This document shows positions 60,300 through 64,000 of a DNA stretch of 64,000 bases, one piece after another; within the stretch, counting starts at the first letter, position 1, and the number at the start of each line of letters is the position of its first letter. The DNA comes from Mesorhizobium loti (lineage in GTDB: Bacteria; Pseudomonadota; Alphaproteobacteria; Rhizobiales; Rhizobiaceae). The position numbers and the translations under genes were made by a program. Under the pieces are notes generated by a model, which saw nothing but the letters and a program-made list of their open reading frames with translations, was not told the DNA's origin and ran no database searches. The stretch is taken from the NCBI GenBank assembly GCA_002356515.1, contig AP017605.1, forward strand, positions 1,612,001 through 1,676,000, written 5' to 3'.

Positions 60300-61823
60300 T
60301 CATCCCCCAATCCCGTCCAGCAGCGCCCCCTGCTCCCCCACCCAGAACCAGTGATCCTCCCCCTCCACCTCGACAAACCGCGCCCCCGGTATCCGCGCCG
60401 CCAGATACCGCCCGGCTTCGATGCGCACCGCGCGGTCGCCGGTGCGATGCAGCACCAGCGTCGGCGCCCTGACTTTTGACAGCAGCGGGCGCACGTCGGC
60501 GTCGCGCAGCGCCTGCAGCAGGCCGGCGACGGCGCCGGGGCTGGAGGCGGCTCGGAGCAGGCCGGCCCACCAGGCGCGCGCCTGGCGGTCGGAGGCGACG
60601 CTCGGCGCGAAGGTTTCGATTTCGGCAGGGCCGCCCCAGCCGGCGAGCAGGCGCTGCTGCCAGATGTCGTATTGCGCCGAGGTCAGCGCGAAGGGATAGT
60701 CGGGCGCGTGGCTGCCCTTGGCGAGCGAGCCCCAGAGAACCAGGCCGCTCAGGCGGTCGGGGTGGTCGACGGCAAAGCGGATGCAGCCCGGCCCGCCCTC
60801 CGAGGCGCCGACCAGCACGGCGCGGCGGCTGCCGGCGGCGTCCATCACCGCCAGTATGTCGCGCGCGGTGGCCTCGACGGTCGGGCGGGCGCCGACGCGG
60901 TCGGACAGGCCCATGCCGCGCCGGTCGAACAGGATCAGCCGGCCGAGCCGCGACACAGCGTTGAGCCATGCGCGGCAGCTCCGGTCTTCCCAGATGCGCT
61001 CGACATGCGAGATGAAGCCGGGAACAAGCACGATATCGGCAGGGCCGCTGCCTATGGTCTGGTAGGCGATATGGATGCCGTCCACGGCGACATAGCGGGT
61101 TCTGGGCATCTCCGGTTCGGCATTGGACACGCGCAGCAGAGCAAGCGTGGCGGGGTCCGGCGCCACGCCGAGTTCGTCGCGCAGCAGCCGCACACAGGTC
61201 TCGCCCTGGCGCTCGGCCGCCGCCCGGTCGCCAGCCGCCAGATGGGCGCGGATCAAATGGCGGTGTGCGCTTTCGCTCAAGGGATCGAGGGCGGCAAGGC
61301 GGGTCGCGTGGACTACAGCGCCGCGCGCATCGCCCCCGGCGATCCTGGCTTCCACCAGCCGCTCCAGCGTCTGCACCAGCCGGCTGCGCAAGGCCTCGCG
61401 GCGGAAGAACACCCATTCCTCGAATTCGGGACAATCCGGCAGCGAGAAGCCGGCGAGATAGTCGCCGGTGTAGAGGCCGGCGGCCTCGTCGAGTTGCCCG
61501 GCATCGCAGGCATGATCGAAGGCGATGGCATCGGCCTCGACCAGGAGCGCCGGGCGCAGGATGAGCGATGCCGCGCTGGCTGAAATGACCTCCTCGCCGA
61601 AGGCGACGCGTATCTTGTAGAGCGTGCGCCGCAGGCGCGCGCGGGCGGCCTCCGCGTCGGCTTCGGGCCACAGCAGCGTGGCGGCGACGTCGCGCGCCAC
61701 CGGTCCGCCGGCCTCGGCGAGGTAGATGACCAGCGCCGCCGCCTTGCGCAGAGCGAGCTCTATCGGCTGCCCGTTCAGCCGGAACTCCGGAAAACCCAGA
61801 AGTCTGAGTTGTATCCGCTCCAT
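60300..61823 (-). CDS. SARP-like (BTAD) regulator fused to an alpha/beta hydrolase
   Basis: A 507-residue two-part protein. Residues 1-235 resemble SARP regulators: an N-terminal winged-helix region (IQLRLLGFPEFRLNGQPIELALRKAAALVIYLAEAG) and a BTAD tetratricopeptide-like domain (DYLAGFSLPDCPEFEEWVFFRREALRSRLVQTLERLVE). Residues 245-507 are an alpha/beta hydrolase with nucleophile Ser341 (VGASEGG), an acid in GDRAVRIEAG and His in GEDHWFWVG. The start at 61823 (MERIQLR) is chosen over upstream frames. It may be a hydrolase whose N-terminal domain binds DNA or partners. Confidence 0.85.
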   Translation of the reverse strand: MERIQLRLLGFPEFRLNGQPIELALRKAAALVIYLAEAGGPVARDVAATLLWPEADAEAARARLRRTLYKIRVAFGEEVISASAASLILRPALLVEADAIAFDHACDAGQLDEAAGLYTGDYLAGFSLPDCPEFEEWVFFRREALRSRLVQTLERLVEARIAGGDARGAVVHATRLAALDPLSESAHRHLIRAHLAAGDRAAAERQGETCVRLLRDELGVAPDPATLALLRVSNAEPEMPRTRYVAVDGIHIAYQTIGSGPADIVLVPGFISHVERIWEDRSCRAWLNAVSRLGRLILFDRRGMGLSDRVGARPTVEATARDILAVMDAAGSRRAVLVGASEGGPGCIRFAVDHPDRLSGLVLWGSLAKGSHAPDYPFALTSAQYDIWQQRLLAGWGGPAEIETFAPSVASDRQARAWWAGLLRAASSPGAVAGLLQALRDADVRPLLSKVRAPTLVLHRTGDRAVRIEAGRYLAARIPGARFVEVEGEDHWFWVGEQGALLDGIGG

Positions 61824-62019
61824 CGATCCGCACGCGGCCGCAAGGGATTCGAGAGGACGTTGAGGGGACGCCGGCCTTCTATCCATCCCCGCGAAGTCGG
61901 GCGATCGGGCCCGATCAACTCCCTTGGAGCGAGAAATGTCACCGGTCAATACATCAAGCCACCACGCACCTCATGCCATGGGCGCCGCCCCTGCCAGCAC
62001 CGGGCATGGAGGTTGAACC

Positions 62020-62655
62020 ATGTGCCAGACCTGCCTCTCCTGGTATGCGCGCTGCGTCGCACCCTATTTCGTCCATGCCGGCTGTTCGGCCGGCGCATTC
62101 ACGCAGATGCGCAGGCGCGTCATCCCGAGGGCCGAAGGTGTCGTCGTCGAGGTCGGCTTCGGCTCGGGCCTCAACCTTCCCTATTACGATGCCGCGAGAG
62201 TACAGCAGCTGATCGGCATCGATCCCGACGGCACCATGCTCGGCCTCGCCGCGCCGAAGAGCCGTGCCATGCCGTTTGCCGTCGAATGCATCCGCGCCGG
62301 CGGCGAAAGCCTGCCCTTGGCCGACGGCATCGCCGACACGGTCGTCGTCACCTATGCCTTCTGCACCATTCCCGACGCCGAGGCGGCGCTCAGCGAAATC
62401 CGCCGCATCCTGAAGCCGACGGGCCGGCTGATCTTCATCGAACACGGCCAGGCCGAGGGGCCGCGTTGCCGCCGGTGGCAGGAGCGCCTGAACCGGCTGT
62501 GGGGATCGATCGCCGGCGGCTGCCACCTCAACCGCGATCCGTTGCACCTGATCGGCGCGGCGGGTTTTCGCCTGCTCGAGGTACAGCATAGCCGCTTCCC
62601 CTTGCCCCTCTGGCAATTGGGCAGCCACCATGCCGGCATCGCGTCGGCGGGCTGA
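62020..62655 (+). CDS. Class I SAM-dependent methyltransferase
   Basis: A 211-residue methyltransferase: GVVVEVGFGSGLNLPYYD is the AdoMet-binding motif I, GIDPDGTMLG motif II, and DTVVVTYAFCTIPDAEAALSEIRRILKPTGRLIFIEHG the later motifs. It has an N-terminal cysteine-rich start (MCQTCLSWYARC). The acceptor substrate is unknown; this subgroup is often annotated as a phospholipid or ubiquinone-type methylase. Confidence 0.88.
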   Translation: MCQTCLSWYARCVAPYFVHAGCSAGAFTQMRRRVIPRAEGVVVEVGFGSGLNLPYYDAARVQQLIGIDPDGTMLGLAAPKSRAMPFAVECIRAGGESLPLADGIADTVVVTYAFCTIPDAEAALSEIRRILKPTGRLIFIEHGQAEGPRCRRWQERLNRLWGSIAGGCHLNRDPLHLIGAAGFRLLEVQHSRFPLPLWQLGSHHAGIASAG

Positions 62656-62672
62656 CCGGCCTTTGCCGACGC

Positions 62673-64000
62673 TCAGCCCGGCACCGCTCTCTTCGCTCGC
62701 TGTCCACCCTGCTCCGCCTCGCCGCGCTCGACAAACCGGCGCCAACCGCCGAAGGACGAGATGTCGGAGGCACCGCTGAGCCCAACGGTTTCGGCCAGGA
62801 AGCCCTTGGCCGAACTGCCGTCCTCAAGCTCGACGGTGCCGATGCCGAGCGGCGGCGGGATGGCGGCGACGAAGCGGCCGAAGGCGTCGGCCGACAGCCG
62901 CCAGACCTCGACCTCGACGGCGGCGCCGCCCTCGGCAACGCGGATCAGGCCGGGCTTGGGCACGGACTGGCCGGCCAGCGCATAGAGCCTGTAGGCGGTG
63001 GATGTTCTTGCCGCTCGCGAAAACCGCGCGCCGAGCTGGGTGAGCTGGCCGTTGAGCGGCATGCCCGACAGATGCGCGCCGACAACCACGAGATCGATCA
63101 TCCCGTCCGGCGCGCGCTCGTCAAGCGGTGCGCTGCCCGGCTGCGCCCAGCCGGTTGCGCCAAGCGGCAGGCCGCTCGCGGCATGGATGTCGCGGGCAAG
63201 TGCCGCCGTCAGCCAATCCCTGCCGGCCATGGCGAGCAAGGTCACGCTCATCGGCAGCCCGTCATCGCGCTCGCCGGTCGGCACGGCGATGCCGCACATG
63301 TCGAGCAGATTGACGAAATTGGTGTAGGTGCCGAGCCGGCTGTTGGTGGTGATCGGATCGGCGAGCACGGCGTCCAGCGCATAATGCGTCGGCGCGGTCG
63401 GCACGCAGAACAGGTCGACCGAAGCAATGACCGGCGCGAGCCTGGCCTTGTAGGCCTGCAGCGCATAGAGGCCCTTGAAGGCATCGGCCGCCGACAGGCC
63501 GCGCGCGCCGCCGATGATCTTGCGTGTCACCGGATGCATGGCAGCTTCATTGGCATCCATGAAATCGCGGATCGCGGCGTAGCGTTCGGCCACCCAGGCG
63601 CCTTCATAGAGCAGATTGGCCGTGGCATAGAAATCGCCGAACGGGATTTCGACCAGCCGGCAGCCGAGCTTTTCCAGCAGGCCAAGCGCCACCTCGAAGC
63701 CCGTCTGCATCGAGGCATCGCCGAAGAATTGCAGGTCCGCCTTCGCCGGCACGCCGACGCTCAGCACAGGCGGGCGGGCGGCCAGCGCCGGCACCTTCAC
63801 GGTTCGCGAATAGGCATCGGCCGGGTCCTTGGCCGCCGCGACGGAGAACACCGCATAAGCGTCGTCGATGGTGAGCCCGAACACCGAGACGCAGTCGAGC
63901 GTGCGGCAGGCCGGCACCACGCCGGCGGCCGACAGCGCGCCGACCGTCGGCTTCAGCCCGACAATGTTGTTGAGCCCGGCGGGGATGCGGCCGGAGCCGG
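62673..64000 (-). CDS. atzF: Allophanate hydrolase, C-terminal portion (cut by window edge)
   Basis: The frame is open to the right edge (about 440 residues shown). The visible part has the amidase-domain end (GLTIDDAYAVFSVAAAKD, IPFGDFYATANLLYEGAWVAERYAAI, FCVPTAPTHYALDAVLADPI, TNFVNLLDMCGIAVPTGERDDGLPMSVTLLA) and the characteristic AtzF C-terminal domain (MIDLVVVGAHLSGMPLNGQLTQLGARFSR, SSAKGFLAETVGLSGASDISSFGGWRRFVE). It hydrolyses allophanate to ammonia and CO2 in urea or cyanurate catabolism. The amidase start and catalytic lysine lie outside. The signature region is only partly shown. Confidence 0.9.
   Translation of the reverse strand, partial: GSGRIPAGLNNIVGLKPTVGALSAAGVVPACRTLDCVSVFGLTIDDAYAVFSVAAAKDPADAYSRTVKVPALAARPPVLSVGVPAKADLQFFGDASMQTGFEVALGLLEKLGCRLVEIPFGDFYATANLLYEGAWVAERYAAIRDFMDANEAAMHPVTRKIIGGARGLSAADAFKGLYALQAYKARLAPVIASVDLFCVPTAPTHYALDAVLADPITTNSRLGTYTNFVNLLDMCGIAVPTGERDDGLPMSVTLLAMAGRDWLTAALARDIHAASGLPLGATGWAQPGSAPLDERAPDGMIDLVVVGAHLSGMPLNGQLTQLGARFSRAARTSTAYRLYALAGQSVPKPGLIRVAEGGAAVEVEVWRLSADAFGRFVAAIPPPLGIGTVELEDGSSAKGFLAETVGLSGASDISSFGGWRRFVERGEAEQGGQRAKRAVPG

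Noticed and set aside
1..64000. tRNA, rRNA or riboswitch genes
   Set aside because: None was recognised by eye; a covariance-model search would be decisive.

Overview
The window looks like chromosome of a high-GC alphaproteobacterium of the Rhizobiales, most likely Mesorhizobium or a close relative. This is inferred from the gene content (hydroxycinnamate catabolism, many ABC sugar and nucleoside importers, LacI/RpiR/HxlR regulators), a GTTC-N7-GTTC LexA box of alphaproteobacterial type, and short palindromic intergenic repeats of the rhizobial kind. No rRNA, tRNA, phage or plasmid functions were recognised. Both edges cut a gene: an FAD oxidoreductase at the left and an allophanate hydrolase at the right.

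Layout. 1-5.1 kb: oxidoreductase end coupled to a DUF1275 membrane protein, then a MarR regulator divergent from a hydroxycinnamoyl-CoA hydratase-lyase and a CoA ligase (ferulate/coumarate side-chain cleavage), with a beta-keto acid cleavage enzyme facing them. 5.1-17.2 kb: mixed genes: amidohydrolase, uracil-DNA glycosylase-like protein, PAS-GGDEF-EAL protein behind a triple palindromic repeat, an HE-motif protein of unknown function, lipoproteins, a PAP2 phosphatase, and an HxlR regulator divergent from a DUF1330 gene. 17.2-21 kb: a HigBA toxin-antitoxin pair whose paired operators face an alkylation-repair group (Ada, a 72-residue protein, Ogt, and a 2-oxoglutarate/Fe(II) oxygenase). 21-28.4 kb: regulators and hydrolases, an ECF sigma factor with a SnoaL-type tail, an IS5-family insertion sequence sitting inside an older palindromic element, an HxlR/reductase pair and a DUF899 protein. 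28.5-36.3 kb: SOS-type dinB, a tiny RiPP-precursor-like gene, rsgA, an octanucleotide tandem repeat, a sterol-desaturase-like hydroxylase, a Nudix hydrolase, and a tyrosinase coupled to a DUF2182 membrane protein.

35.3-44.5 kb: LacI regulator and operator, an ABC importer with a nucleoside hydrolase, an amino-acid permease, a LuxR regulator and an amidase. 44.5-55.5 kb: a sugar or polyol catabolic locus: Gfo/Idh/MocA dehydrogenase, RpiR regulator, a natural fusion of a short-chain dehydrogenase with a mannitol-dehydrogenase-type domain, a TIM-barrel isomerase/epimerase, and a complete ABC importer (binding protein, double ATPase, two permeases) whose operon is split by two copies of the same palindromic element.

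55.3-61.8 kb is the accessory part. An unknown gene and an OLD-family ATPase/TOPRIM nuclease, both visibly more AT-rich, sit next to a diverged second copy of the permease 3' end. A decayed second copy of the end of a SARP-hydrolase fusion gene follows. This is the most mosaic stretch and the best place to look for a new (possibly defence) cassette. A methyltransferase and the cut allophanate hydrolase close the window.
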